DNA of 64,000 nucleotides from Bacteroidota bacterium (GCA_030706685.1 JAUZOA010000009.1:44643-108642); one strand, 5' to 3'. Shown: positions 10,302 to 20,816, numbered from the stretch's first letter. Numbers and translations are program-made. The notes: generated by a model from the sequence alone, not told the origin.

Positions 10302-11345
10302 TTAACGTACTGCCGGGTTTACAATCTGGATAGTACGTCTTACATTGCGGTAAGGCGGGGAAGTGTTGTAATCCCTGTCGAAATAAAATCCTCCCCAGCC
10401 CGCTTTTTTCCCTTGTGTCGGATTCCAGCGGGCCATACCTTCCAGCGAGTACATCTGTGTTCCTTCCTTTGTTAATGTATTACCATTGGCCTCTGTAAAA
10501 GGAGAACCCCCTGTCGCCCACCAATCACCCAGGTTTTCGGTAACGATAAATTTTCTTGTAGGAAGCCAGCTCACAGAGTTATACCGGCCCTGAAGGAATG
10601 AGGCAGAAGTCGTAGTAGTGCCCTGTGTATAAGACTGGTTGACAAGATAATTGATATAGGGTTCGATAGCGGAAGGTATTGCATCTGTATAATAATCAAC
10701 AATCAGGTACTTGTCAGGATGGGCAGATTTAGGGCCTACGGAATCTCCCAGGATTTGAACAAACTTTGTTAAATTATTCCCGGAAAGCCAGTCAACAAAT
10801 TGCCCATTATTCGGCTCATAGTCAAGATCCAACCCGTCCAAATCATTATTACGGACCATACCGAGGAGGTAATTAGCATAATCCTTAAGCCCCTGATCCG
10901 ATAATTCAAACCGGCCATTGTATTTCTGTATCCTTATGATTTCGGGTATAACCATTTTAATACCTCTTACTTCCATAGCACGGCGCATTTCAGTGTAGGC
11001 AATTGGGTTGTATGTTGAAAGCGAGTCATCATGCCGCAATGATGGAATACCCGCCCAAAGACTACAGAAGTCAAGACTATCCGGGAGACCGGCGATATGC
11101 TCACCGAAGGAAGCCGATTGTTTGTAGTCGGCAATAACTCCTTCTTTATTGCCATAGGCGGCAAACCACCCATAGAAAACCTGGTGATCAGATTTTTTGT
11201 ATGCTCTAAGGTTGGCGTAATACTCATCGCTATACTTATTTGCATTCTGAAGCGATAAAGCGTCAGCAGTATTTTGCTTTTTGCAATTAATAAACACCAT
11301 TGTAATGATGAGAATCAAAAAAGGTGATGTTAATTTTCTTGTCAT
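10302..11345 (-). CDS. GH18 endo-beta-N-acetylglucosaminidase-like lipoprotein
   Basis: Catalytic motif DGLDLDYEP (DxxDxDxE) intact; lipobox FINC. Start chosen at MTRKLTS within ORF 10302..11381. Confidence 0.82.
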   Translation of the reverse strand: MTRKLTSPFLILIITMVFINCKKQNTADALSLQNANKYSDEYYANLRAYKKSDHQVFYGWFAAYGNKEGVIADYKQSASFGEHIAGLPDSLDFCSLWAGIPSLRHDDSLSTYNPIAYTEMRRAMEVRGIKMVIPEIIRIQKYNGRFELSDQGLKDYANYLLGMVRNNDLDGLDLDYEPNNGQFVDWLSGNNLTKFVQILGDSVGPKSAHPDKYLIVDYYTDAIPSAIEPYINYLVNQSYTQGTTTTSASFLQGRYNSVSWLPTRKFIVTENLGDWWATGGSPFTEANGNTLTKEGTQMYSLEGMARWNPTQGKKAGWGGFYFDRDYNTSPPYRNVRRTIQIVNPAVR

Positions 11346-11403
11346 GATACTATTTTTTAAAGCAATAAATATTGGTTGCATGATTGGTTTTTTCCATTAC
11401 TCA

Positions 11404-13032
11404 TTACGGTTTCTTATCCCACCAGAGTTTTGTTCCTCCATTATCAGCTCCCCCTAACACAGCAATGCCGGTCGCTACTCCCGATCCATTACTCTGATAC
11501 TCCGATTGCGGAAAGGGCAACCGTCTTATCTGCGTAGTCGTGTTGATCAATCCTGCACTATTGTTTACCACTACCGGGAATACTTTGGGATACCGCACAC
11601 GCCTGAATTCTGTCCACGCTTCCTGTCCATCGGGATACATGGCAATCCATTTTTGTGTAAGAATTTTTTCCAGTTTGGTTTCCAGCGCATCCGTGGACTC
11701 CTTCCACTTAATAATGATTGTACTCAAGCTGCTGCCTGCGTTGACATTATTGCTGGCAATAGAAGGATCAACATAGGTGGCAGGTTTACTCAAAGAGTCA
11801 GCAATGTAATTAGTGGAAGAGCCGGCGCCCCACTGATCAAAAGAGGTTTGAATCCCGGTTTGATAAAATGTCTGGGCCGTACCTCCCATGTTCCAGCCTC
11901 GTACAGCTCCTTCTGCTTTTAAAAAATACATTTCCGCAGCAGACATCCATCGTATCGGTGTTTCGGGGGCTACATTCAGTGTCGAAAAAGGTGTGGTGTA
12001 TAATGCTTTATTGGTAATATTAATGCCATTGCGTATGCCGTGATAATTGTTATCCGCGACCGCTTTATTAAACATTAAGGGAAGACGGGGGTCAGCATAT
12101 CCTTTCAGGAAGGATTCCATATTGGCTCCCATTCTTACATCGTCAAAGTTGAAGCAGATAATCTGCAAAGGGTTATGGATCTGGACCCCGTTGGCAGTTT
12201 TTAGTAAAGCATTATCATCATTGGTGGTAAAAACTCCATAGGAATTGTTGACGGCTGCTTCTGCATATTGCTGGGCCTTAACGGGATCAACATAGGCCAG
12301 TCGCATAGCCAGTCTTAACTTAAGTGAATTGGCAAATTTTATCCATTTCACATAATCACCTCCGTAAATAAGATCATAACCGGCAAGCGGTTTTAATCCA
12401 GGAAAATTCTGCACATACGTGCTCAGCGTATTAATGGCAGAATCCAGGTCAGTAAAGAAGGAATAATAGATTGCACTCTGGGCATCATAAGGGGTCGTCA
12501 AACTACCACTCCCAAATTGGAAATAAGGAAGCGGGCCGTACATATCTGTAGTGCGATGCATGGCTTCTACCTTGATGATTTGGGCCAGCGCATAGATATG
12601 CTGGGCCGAAGACTGGCCCTGCGTTTTCTTTTTGATGGCCAGCCAGGCCGGCATTACGCTCAGGAACGCACGGTTAAACGCCTGCCCGTACCAGCCCGGA
12701 GTAAGATTATACGTCGTATTGTTGGAACCTCCGAACCAGTTATTGCTGGCGCCCATATAACCCGAATACACATCACCCGCCAGGTTTTGTACAACCTGGT
12801 ACATCTCATCCCCAAACGCCGGTTGTTGCGCTACCGGGAATACATTCTGCTCCATCTGGGAGAAAAATACCCCTGTAGACAAATTATCATACTGCATCAT
12901 CTCCTCGGTCGCGTTGTTGGGATTGGTATTAAAATCCTTGAATTTCCTGGTGCAGCCGAAAGAAAAAATCAGCAACAATGCCGCAAGAGGCAGCAGGAAT
13001 TTTTTAGTTGTAATCTTTTTAATCGTATTCAT
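11404..13032 (-). CDS. SusD/RagB-family nutrient-binding outer membrane lipoprotein
   Basis: Lipobox FSFGC, KFKDFNTNPNNATEE, EAMHRTTDMYGPLPYFQFG, EKILTQKWIAMYPDGQEAWTEFRR. Confidence 0.9.
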   Translation of the reverse strand: MNTIKKITTKKFLLPLAALLLIFSFGCTRKFKDFNTNPNNATEEMMQYDNLSTGVFFSQMEQNVFPVAQQPAFGDEMYQVVQNLAGDVYSGYMGASNNWFGGSNNTTYNLTPGWYGQAFNRAFLSVMPAWLAIKKKTQGQSSAQHIYALAQIIKVEAMHRTTDMYGPLPYFQFGSGSLTTPYDAQSAIYYSFFTDLDSAINTLSTYVQNFPGLKPLAGYDLIYGGDYVKWIKFANSLKLRLAMRLAYVDPVKAQQYAEAAVNNSYGVFTTNDDNALLKTANGVQIHNPLQIICFNFDDVRMGANMESFLKGYADPRLPLMFNKAVADNNYHGIRNGINITNKALYTTPFSTLNVAPETPIRWMSAAEMYFLKAEGAVRGWNMGGTAQTFYQTGIQTSFDQWGAGSSTNYIADSLSKPATYVDPSIASNNVNAGSSLSTIIIKWKESTDALETKLEKILTQKWIAMYPDGQEAWTEFRRVRYPKVFPVVVNNSAGLINTTTQIRRLPFPQSEYQSNGSGVATGIAVLGGADNGGTKLWWDKKP

Positions 13033-13053
13033 ATGAATCCTTTAAAAAAGTTA

Positions 13054-16000
13054 TCAGAATTGAATTTTCGCACTGAATCCCACACTTCTCAAACTGGGTT
13101 GCATAAAATAATCTACGCCCTGGTAATAGGTGCCGGTATTGGCAGTTGTTTCCGGGTCAAAAGGCGCCTTGTTATAAAACATAAACAAGTTTCTGCCGAT
13201 AACCGAAAGGGTTATTCCCTGTATTTTATTATGGAAAAACTTAGCAGGGAAAGTATATCCAAAGGAAGCTTCTCCCAGGCGTACATTGGTAGCGCTGTAT
13301 ACATACATGGACCCTATGCCTGCCACTCCTCCGCCCACTACAGCATAATAGGGCGCGGCGGGTATTTTATACCCATTTACAATAGCACCACCCTGGTCTC
13401 TGGCTATTGCGGAGGCTTCTGATACACCAAACCGGTCCATGATGGCCTGCGTAACCGAAACACATACGCCGCCGATCCTGGCATTTATAAGAAAATTGAG
13501 ATTAAAGTTTTTATAAGTGATACTGTTCCTGAACCCAATATTATACCTTGGGCTTGCATTACCTGCTTTGATCAGGGTATTGTTCGGATCAGCAGATACC
13601 GTCTGGGAAGCCGAGTTTACGGCAATATAACCATGTTCATCTGTTGCAAGAGTGGTTACATAAATATCGCCAATGGAACCGCCTGTTATATTGTACATCG
13701 AATAACTGCCTGTGCCACCCATATACAGGCTATCCTGGCTTAGCATTTGGCCAGTGACCGGGTCTTTATAGTCTTTCAATAACTTGACAATCTTATTACG
13801 GTTAAGGCCAAAAGCCAGGGAAGATGACCAATCCAGTTTCCAAATTTTACTATTATATCCCAATACAGCTTCGATACCTTTATTTGTTACCTGGCCTCCA
13901 TTAATATAAAGACTGCTGTACCCTGTACTGGGAGCCACGCCCGGATGGAATAGCTGGTTATAGGTATCCGATTTATAGGCTGTTACATCGAGGTTGATTT
14001 TATTACGTAAAAGCCTCATGTTGATCCCCGCTTCATACGATTTCGTATGCTCGGGCTCTATATTTCCGGCTAAATAGGAAGTAGTGACCGGGTATCCGCC
14101 CTGCAAGGCAAAGCCCGGAATAGTAACAAACCGTTCAGGAGGATTACCTGCTTCGCCATAAGCGGCTCTCACCTTGATAAAAGACAGGTAGCTGCTATGG
14201 AATTTCAACAAGTCGCTCAGAATAGCGGACAAACCAACAGAGGGATAAAAAAATGAGCTATGAGCGGTGTTCGCAAGGGTCGATGGCCAGTCGTTCCTGG
14301 CGGTTGCATCAAGGAAAACCATATTCCTGTAACCCAACTGTGCGCTAGCGAATACAGATTGTGTCTGATCATGATAGCTGTTTGCCTGACTGGCGATTGT
14401 CTGTCCGCTGCTCATGTCTACATTGCCAAAATCAAAAAGGTTGGGCACGTGTAACAAAGGGCCCCCATAAATGCTTACAGCTTGCTGCTCATCCGATATG
14501 CTTGAGCCGGCATTCACATTCAGGCTATAGTCGCCAAACGATTTATTGGCCGTTGCTATCACATCGGCATAAGTTTGTCGTGTGCGGGTGTTGTTGTTAT
14601 AGTAAGCCCCGTCAGGAGAAGCAAACAGCCCGGATGTGGAAGCAAAATATTTTCTTTCATTTACCAATACATTGTTATCAATCTTTACGCGGCCGGTGAT
14701 GCTGATCCAGTTTTTCAGGTTATATTTCAATCCCACACTCATAATATACCTGTCTTTCTTAGTATTGAACTTATCGCGGTTTATTATCCAATAAGGATTT
14801 TGCATTTGGAATCCCATGTCACCAAAAGGCCAGAACTGTGTTTTAAAATTCCGGGCCGCATTATAGCGTTCATATACCTGGTACTTTTCTATATCATCGC
14901 CGCGGGGGAAAAGATAAATCGGGATCAGGGGATTAAAATACTGCCCTTGTGAAAGCATGTTCTGTTCCTCGGCCTTCACATACATTATTCCAAGGTCAAG
15001 ATTAAACTTGTCGTCCAGGAATGAAGAAGTGTTGCGAATAGAAAAATTATACCTCGTCAGTTTGTTGTTAGGTATGATCCCTTTTGCGTTGATCGATGTT
15101 CCCGAAAAATAGGTCTGGTTTTTATCTGTACCGGTAGAAAGGCTTATTGCGTTGGTAACATTAGTCCCGGTTTGAAAAAAATCTATAGGGTCATAGGTGG
15201 CTGTCGTTTTTAATTTAGTTCCCCAGCTAAAAAAATCCTGCGGATCTGACCCGTACTCATTTTGAAAACGGGGCAAAACAAAGGGGCTGTAAAAATTGGT
15301 ACTGTTGATAAAGCTGACATTCAATTTACCTGCAGTGCCCTTTTTTGTAGTAATCAATATGACACCATTAGCGGCCTGGCTGCCATAAAGCGCCGTAGCG
15401 GAAGGACCCGTCAATACAGACACAGAAGCAATATCTTCAGGATTCAGGTTGGAAGCACCATCACCGGTTGCATTTGCGCCCGAAAAAACATCAGCGGGCT
15501 GACCGCTTTGCAGACTTGGCAGCGGTATACCGTCTACAACATATAAAGCGTTATTATTGCCTTGTAAAGATTTCGCCCCCCGCATCACGACCCTTGCTGA
15601 TCCGCCGATACCTGAAGAAGCGCTGTTGATGGTAACACCTGCTACTTTACCGGTAAGGCTGTTGACAAAGTTGGCATCCTTTACCTTGTTCAGTTCATCA
15701 CCTTTCACTTCCTGCACATTATACGTAAGGGCCTTGGTCTTTTTGGGGATACCCAATGCCGTCACCACGACCTGTTCAATTTCGTTGACTACTTTCTGCA
15801 TCACAACATCAATATTGCTGCGCCCGTTGATCGGTTCTTCTATTGTCCTGAACCCGATAAAAGTTATTACCAGGGTCTGGCCAGGCTCGGCATTGATAGA
15901 AAAAAGACCCGCCGCATTCGTTGCTACAGAGTTCTTCGTGCCCTTGACAGTTATGGTGGCTCCTTCCAAAGGGCCTCCTTCAGCACTCTTAACAGTACCC

Positions 16001-16491
16001 GTGATCTCCTGCAGCGGGATTTCTTTCTGAACAGGTGATTGTAAGGAAGAAACGGTGGTGGAAGAGGTGGCGGCAAATTTCTTCTTTATAAAAATTGTTT
16101 TGTTGCTGATCTCGTAATCTACCGGCTGGTCGCGGAAAGTAGCGTTCAAAAAATCTTTCAGCGGCATATCTTTTACGGATAATGAAACAGGTTTAGCTCC
16201 TGTCAGCAGCCCTTTATTGGCAAAAATGCTATAGCCGGTTTGCTTTTCAATGGCATTGAATACTTTGGTAAGGGCTACATTTTTGCCGGAAAAAGTAATG
16301 GCTTGCGAAAAACCTTCTGCGCGGGCATTGAGTAAACCCAGGGCGAGAAACACAATAGTTAGCTTCATAATTAACAGCGTTTTGGTTGTGAACCGTAACA
16401 ACTGTGGCAGCTTTATCAAAGGTTGGCTGTAGAACACGACCATGAAGGGAACAACCACAGCATTCGGGTTACAAAGAGCAGTTTTTTTCAT
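13054..16491 (-). CDS. SusC/RagA-family TonB-linked outer membrane protein with N-terminal STN domain
   Basis: STN-like segment, carboxypeptidase-like regulatory domain (GTVKSAEGGPLEGATITVKGT), plug (VVTALGIPKKTKALTYNVQEV), NLNPEDIASVSVLTGPSATALYGSQAANGVILITTKKG. Start chosen at MKKTALCNP within ORF 13054..16599. Confidence 0.95.
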   Translation of the reverse strand: MKKTALCNPNAVVVPFMVVFYSQPLIKLPQLLRFTTKTLLIMKLTIVFLALGLLNARAEGFSQAITFSGKNVALTKVFNAIEKQTGYSIFANKGLLTGAKPVSLSVKDMPLKDFLNATFRDQPVDYEISNKTIFIKKKFAATSSTTVSSLQSPVQKEIPLQEITGTVKSAEGGPLEGATITVKGTKNSVATNAAGLFSINAEPGQTLVITFIGFRTIEEPINGRSNIDVVMQKVVNEIEQVVVTALGIPKKTKALTYNVQEVKGDELNKVKDANFVNSLTGKVAGVTINSASSGIGGSARVVMRGAKSLQGNNNALYVVDGIPLPSLQSGQPADVFSGANATGDGASNLNPEDIASVSVLTGPSATALYGSQAANGVILITTKKGTAGKLNVSFINSTNFYSPFVLPRFQNEYGSDPQDFFSWGTKLKTTATYDPIDFFQTGTNVTNAISLSTGTDKNQTYFSGTSINAKGIIPNNKLTRYNFSIRNTSSFLDDKFNLDLGIMYVKAEEQNMLSQGQYFNPLIPIYLFPRGDDIEKYQVYERYNAARNFKTQFWPFGDMGFQMQNPYWIINRDKFNTKKDRYIMSVGLKYNLKNWISITGRVKIDNNVLVNERKYFASTSGLFASPDGAYYNNNTRTRQTYADVIATANKSFGDYSLNVNAGSSISDEQQAVSIYGGPLLHVPNLFDFGNVDMSSGQTIASQANSYHDQTQSVFASAQLGYRNMVFLDATARNDWPSTLANTAHSSFFYPSVGLSAILSDLLKFHSSYLSFIKVRAAYGEAGNPPERFVTIPGFALQGGYPVTTSYLAGNIEPEHTKSYEAGINMRLLRNKINLDVTAYKSDTYNQLFHPGVAPSTGYSSLYINGGQVTNKGIEAVLGYNSKIWKLDWSSSLAFGLNRNKIVKLLKDYKDPVTGQMLSQDSLYMGGTGSYSMYNITGGSIGDIYVTTLATDEHGYIAVNSASQTVSADPNNTLIKAGNASPRYNIGFRNSITYKNFNLNFLINARIGGVCVSVTQAIMDRFGVSEASAIARDQGGAIVNGYKIPAAPYYAVVGGGVAGIGSMYVYSATNVRLGEASFGYTFPAKFFHNKIQGITLSVIGRNLFMFYNKAPFDPETTANTGTYYQGVDYFMQPSLRSVGFSAKIQF

Positions 16492-16671
16492 AATTTCGCA
16501 CTGGTTTGGTTGTTTAAAAATGAAAGTTTTACCGAACTCGAAATTTTGGATTGAACTGAACCATACGCCGCCAGGATGTCCGTCCGTGGCGGCTTTCATT
16601 TCTTATCAATCCTACATGGTTATTTTTATGCAACCACGTACAGGTTTTTCATTTTTGTTTTACTCCATATC

Positions 16672-18033
16672 TCAGGGCATTACTATCAATTTCCTGCCTT
16701 CTTCAATCCTGAAATGCACTTCAGATAATTTCAGCCCGCTAAGAACATCGGATAAGCTAAGATCTCTTCCCATGGTACCCATGAATTCCAGGTCAGGTAC
16801 TCCTTTTTCATATACCACTTCGATATCGTACCAGCGTTCCAACTGGCGCATCACTTCTTTCAGTGTAGCATCCTGGAAATTGAATACACCATTTTTCCAG
16901 GCCATTACTTTGTCCACATCAACATCACTCAGTATCTTAATTCCGGGCTGAACCGGCAACTCAGCCACCTGCGCTTGTTGCCCCGGTTTTATCACAACTT
17001 TTTTTCCGCTATTGGTGATCTGTACCGATCCTTCCAGCAAAGTAGTATTGATGCTTGCTTCATTCGTATAGGAGTTAACATTAAAATGTGTTCCCAATAC
17101 TTCTATTTCCGTTTGATCATTCACTTTTACCCTGAATGGCATTTTTGCATTCTTCGTCACTTCAAAATAGGCTTCACCGGTTATCTCCACTTTTCTTTCA
17201 TTACCCGTAAATACTGTGGGATAGCGCACTGATGAAGCAGCGTTGAGCCAGACTTTTGTTCCATCCGGCAGCACCAGTTGGAATTGTCTTCCTTTTGGCG
17301 TGGTCATCGTATTATAAGCGACGGCAGCAACAGCGGATCTATCAGCGTTATAGGTGAGTTGTCCGTCATTCAGCAACACTTTGGTTCCGTTTTGAGTAGC
17401 TATCAAACCATTCCCGATACTGTCTAATACAACAGTACGGCCATCTGCGAGAGTGAGTATGGCTCCCTGCCTTCCGGGAGAGATATCAAGTTTTGATGAA
17501 ACAATTTTATCGCCTTGCGCTTGTTTTGATGGCCTGATCAATAGCCATAAATAAGCGCCCATACCTAACAGAAGGATAACAGCCGCGGCATACCGTAACC
17601 AGAGGGATTTCATATAATGAATAGGACGTAAAGGTTGTTCAGCCGGTTTTCCTAAAATAGCCGGCAATTTCGCTTCCAGCGCACTAAGAATATCCGGGGT
17701 TATTTGTTCCTGTACAACCGGTTGTCGCAATTGCGCCAGGATAAGCTCTGCGGCAACAGGGTCTAAATTTTCGCTGCCGAGCCATTTGATCAAAGCATCG
17801 GCATCCTGCGGGGACAATTCTCCTTCGAGTAGCCGGTTAAATAAGGATATATAATCTTGAGAAGTAGATGACACTCTAAACGATTTATTATTGAAGACGT
17901 ACAAAGGGTACAACCGGGGGGGATCGGAGGAAAAAAAATCACGTTGGTTAAGTAAAAACCCGAACCGGGATACCCTATCCGGGATAATCGTAATGATCTT
18001 TTGGTAAAAACTAAAACATGCTGCAGGTAGCAA
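16672..18033 (-). CDS. FecR-family anti-sigma factor (start uncertain)
   Basis: TPKGRQFQLVLPDGTKVWLNAASSVRYPTVFTGNERKVEITGEAYFEVTKNAKMPFRVKV; C-terminal DUF4974-like domain. Confidence 0.93.
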   Translation of the reverse strand: MLPAACFSFYQKIITIIPDRVSRFGFLLNQRDFFSSDPPRLYPLYVFNNKSFRVSSTSQDYISLFNRLLEGELSPQDADALIKWLGSENLDPVAAELILAQLRQPVVQEQITPDILSALEAKLPAILGKPAEQPLRPIHYMKSLWLRYAAAVILLLGMGAYLWLLIRPSKQAQGDKIVSSKLDISPGRQGAILTLADGRTVVLDSIGNGLIATQNGTKVLLNDGQLTYNADRSAVAAVAYNTMTTPKGRQFQLVLPDGTKVWLNAASSVRYPTVFTGNERKVEITGEAYFEVTKNAKMPFRVKVNDQTEIEVLGTHFNVNSYTNEASINTTLLEGSVQITNSGKKVVIKPGQQAQVAELPVQPGIKILSDVDVDKVMAWKNGVFNFQDATLKEVMRQLERWYDIEVVYEKGVPDLEFMGTMGRDLSLSDVLSGLKLSEVHFRIEEGRKLIVMP

Positions 18034-18613
18034 TGAATAACAGGAGAACTAATGCGGTATCCGTATGTCCTGAAATATAGCTGCGAATAGATTTATTGGC
18101 AGACACCAGGTATTCTTTGATTGTAAATGCAGAGATCCCCATGATCTCTGCAGCTTTTCTATAAGTACATCCTTCTATTTTTACCAGTTCATACACTTTT
18201 TTTTGCTGAGGGGAAAGTTGATCAATCGCATTTTTCAGGACGACTGATAATTGCTGGTGATCAAACGTTTCTTCTATATGTTCATAATATTCGCCGGTAA
18301 GGGCCCGGAACCGTTCCATCAGCAGGCGATCACGTTGTACTTTACGGAAAAAATCATGGACGAGGTTTTGAGCAGCCTTGTATACATAACCTGCAAAACT
18401 TTCAGTAATGCTGTTACTTTCTCTTTTTTGCCAGATCCTGGTAAAAAGTTCCTGTACCATTTCTTCCGCCAATGCAGGATCACGGATCATTTTAAGTATA
18501 TTAATATATAGTTGCGGGCTATAATGCCGGTACAGTGTTGTGAATGCGTCTTCACTACCGGCCTGCATCTCCTGCACCAGCCAGGGCTCATTATATAAGG
18601 GTTCGTTCGACAA
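18011..18613 (-). CDS. RNA polymerase ECF sigma-70 factor
   Basis: FTTLYRHYSPQLYINILKMIRDPALAEEMVQELFTRIWQKRE; QQKKVYELVKIEGCTYRKAAEIMGISAFTIKEYL; upstream of FecR and SusC. Confidence 0.93.
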   Translation of the reverse strand: MSNEPLYNEPWLVQEMQAGSEDAFTTLYRHYSPQLYINILKMIRDPALAEEMVQELFTRIWQKRESNSITESFAGYVYKAAQNLVHDFFRKVQRDRLLMERFRALTGEYYEHIEETFDHQQLSVVLKNAIDQLSPQQKKVYELVKIEGCTYRKAAEIMGISAFTIKEYLVSANKSIRSYISGHTDTALVLLLFIATCSMF

Positions 18614-18768
18614 GCAGCTACAATCAGGTTATTAACACTTAAAAGTAGCAAAAAGGCAATGAATATCTTATAACTATAGTCAATAAGCCTCATAACTAAA
18701 GTCAACAAGTCGTTGTTTGATGAAAAGAAACGGAAGTATCAGAGGTTCAGCGGGGAATGGCCTTGTTT

Positions 18769-19671
18769 TTATAAGATAGTCCCCTGAAGGTTGATCTCAT
18801 TCTGAAGAAATTCGATAAAATGATTGAAATAATCAGGGCGTTTCTTGTTGGCCATTATCGCCACAAAATGTTTACGTTTCAAACCCGATTTCCCGATTTT
18901 CACAGCTTTTAGCGCATGGCTTTTCAGGTAAGGCTGTAAAGCCCATTTAGCCATCACGAGAATACCCATTTCAGCTTTTACCATTTCAATAGATGCCTCT
19001 GTCAATGGAAGCGGCGTTATTTTTTTCGGCGAAACTCCCGCCGGGGCTAAAACAAACTGGTGTACGGTAACCGTTTCAAGGGGCAAAGAATGAATCAGTA
19101 AATGCTCTGTGGCAAAGTCTTGAGCAACGACAAACTTCTTTTTGGCCCAGGCATGGTTTTCGGAAACCGCGGCAACCATTTCATCCTGGAACAGTTCAAT
19201 ATAACTGATTGAATCATTCTTAACAGGATCGCTGGTAATAGCAACATCCAGTGAGCCTGCCAGCAATTTTTGTAACGGGTAATGAGTAGCTTCCATTACA
19301 ATTTTTAAATCAACGTTGGGGTATAACAACTGGAATTGTTTCATGACGGAAGGCAACCAGTGATAACTGGAATAACATTCTGTGCTCAGCCTGATCTCGC
19401 CGAATTCCCCGTAAACCAATTTTTTAATTTGCTGTTCTGTATCCTGCAATTTTTCCAACACCTCCTTTGCCGTTTCATATAATCTCTCACCGGCTTTTGT
19501 AAGTACCATCTTTGTATTTACTCTCAAAAAAACCTTTGTACCCAACTGGTGCTCAGCTTCCTTTAACTGGTAGCTTAAAGCAGATTGGGTAAGGTGCAAT
19601 TTGCCGATTGCCTTCGTAAGACTGCCCTCTTCCGCAATGGCTTTTATAAGTCTCAGATGCCTTATTTCCAT
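18769..19671 (-). CDS. LysR-family transcriptional regulator
   Basis: MEIRHLRLIKAIAEEGSLTKAIGKLHLTQSALSYQLKEAEHQLGTKVFLRVNTKMVLTKAG. Confidence 0.92.
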   Translation of the reverse strand: MEIRHLRLIKAIAEEGSLTKAIGKLHLTQSALSYQLKEAEHQLGTKVFLRVNTKMVLTKAGERLYETAKEVLEKLQDTEQQIKKLVYGEFGEIRLSTECYSSYHWLPSVMKQFQLLYPNVDLKIVMEATHYPLQKLLAGSLDVAITSDPVKNDSISYIELFQDEMVAAVSENHAWAKKKFVVAQDFATEHLLIHSLPLETVTVHQFVLAPAGVSPKKITPLPLTEASIEMVKAEMGILVMAKWALQPYLKSHALKAVKIGKSGLKRKHFVAIMANKKRPDYFNHFIEFLQNEINLQGTIL

Positions 19672-19705
19672 TGCTTAAAAATACGATAGTTTACAGAAGG
19701 CATAT

Positions 19706-19747
19706 ATGAACAGGTTTCATGCAATGTATGAAGGATTTGATTTCATA
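19706..19747. promoter_or_regulatory. two ATGAA-N-TTCAT inverted repeats, candidate LysR operator
   Basis: atgaacaggtttcat (19706-19720, contains T-N11-A) and tatgaaggatttgatttcata (19727-19747) between divergent genes. Confidence 0.5.
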
Positions 19748-19791
19748 AAAAGGTGGTATCCCGGATAATTTTGTATGCAAAAAAGAGTACC

Positions 19792-20184
19792 ATGAACGCG
19801 CAAATTCAACATTACGAAAACAAGTTAGCCTTTGAGATAGATCCCTCTGATTTGTTTGCTGCCCTGAATACCGGGGAAAAAATCGTACCCCTTGATGCCC
19901 GCAAACAACATGGCTATGAAGACGAACATATACCAGGGGCTATCAATATCCCTCATGCCACCATGACGGAAGAAAGCACTCAGCATTTAGACAAAGATGT
20001 TTTGTACGTTACTTATTGTGATGGCATTGGTTGCAATGCTTCCACCAAAGGAGCTTTAAATATGGCGAGATTGGGTTTTAAAGTAAAGGAATTGACAGGT
20101 GGCATTGAGTGGTGGAAATTTGACGGTTATGCTACTGAAGGTAAAAAAGCCGTGAAAGGACTGTCCGTGCAATGTGCCTGTTAA
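19792..20184 (+). CDS. rhodanese-like domain protein
   Basis: KIVPLDARKQHGYEDEHIPGAINIPH...YVTYCDGIGCNASTKGALNMARLGFKVKELTGGIEWWK. Start chosen at MNAQIQ within ORF 19753..20184. Confidence 0.87.
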   Translation: MNAQIQHYENKLAFEIDPSDLFAALNTGEKIVPLDARKQHGYEDEHIPGAINIPHATMTEESTQHLDKDVLYVTYCDGIGCNASTKGALNMARLGFKVKELTGGIEWWKFDGYATEGKKAVKGLSVQCAC

Positions 20185-20326
20185 TTTATGCCTGAAATTC
20201 GGATGAGTGCGCCATTATTTTTATCATAAAGGCGGAGGCGGCAAGCCTGAAGTTATGTTCAGGGATGATTCGGGTAATTTCTTTGGCTTATGTCAATCAA
20301 CCCCTGTTCAGTAAAGTTTTACCACT

Positions 20327-20695
20327 ATGGGAAAATCAAAAACTACAAGAGAAGGGAAAGTCGCTTTTTATAACAAGCTGGTGGCTTCTCATCCCGATGC
20401 CGTTCGCAAAGGAGATACCGTACCTTATACCTCCCTTAACGGGCATATGTATAGTTATTTCTCAAAAGATGATTTTGTGGCGCTCCGGCTTCCTGAAGAG
20501 GAAAGGGCAAAATTCCTGGACAAGTATAAAACCAAATTGGTAGAGCAATACGGTATCATACAAAAAGAATATGTAACCGTACCCGACAGCCTTCTGGAAA
20601 AAACCAATGAGTTAAAAAAATATTTTGACATCAGCTATAAATATGTAAGCTCCCTGAAACCTAAGGCAACTTCTAAAAGCAAAAAAAAGAAGTAA
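20327..20695 (+). CDS. hypothetical protein with Lys-rich C-terminus
   Basis: Complete ORF with Bacteroidota-like codon use; ends KPKATSKSKKKK. Confidence 0.65.
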   Translation: MGKSKTTREGKVAFYNKLVASHPDAVRKGDTVPYTSLNGHMYSYFSKDDFVALRLPEEERAKFLDKYKTKLVEQYGIIQKEYVTVPDSLLEKTNELKKYFDISYKYVSSLKPKATSKSKKKK

Positions 20696-20816
20696 CGGTA
20701 AAAAATCATTCTTGTGAAATTCACGTGGTTTTCAGGCATTCGCCGAAAGAATATGAAAGGGAGGATTCTTCACTTTGTTCAGGATGACGTCCGTCATTGT
20801 GAGTGCAACAAAGCAA

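Noticed and set aside
12517-13422. 301-aa plus ORF
   Set aside because: Antisense to the strongly supported SusD and SusC genes.
19766-19773. TAATTTTG as Bacteroidota -7 element (TAnnTTTG) for the rhodanese gene
   Set aside because: Matches the consensus but the candidate -33 TTG is badly spaced; not reported as a promoter.
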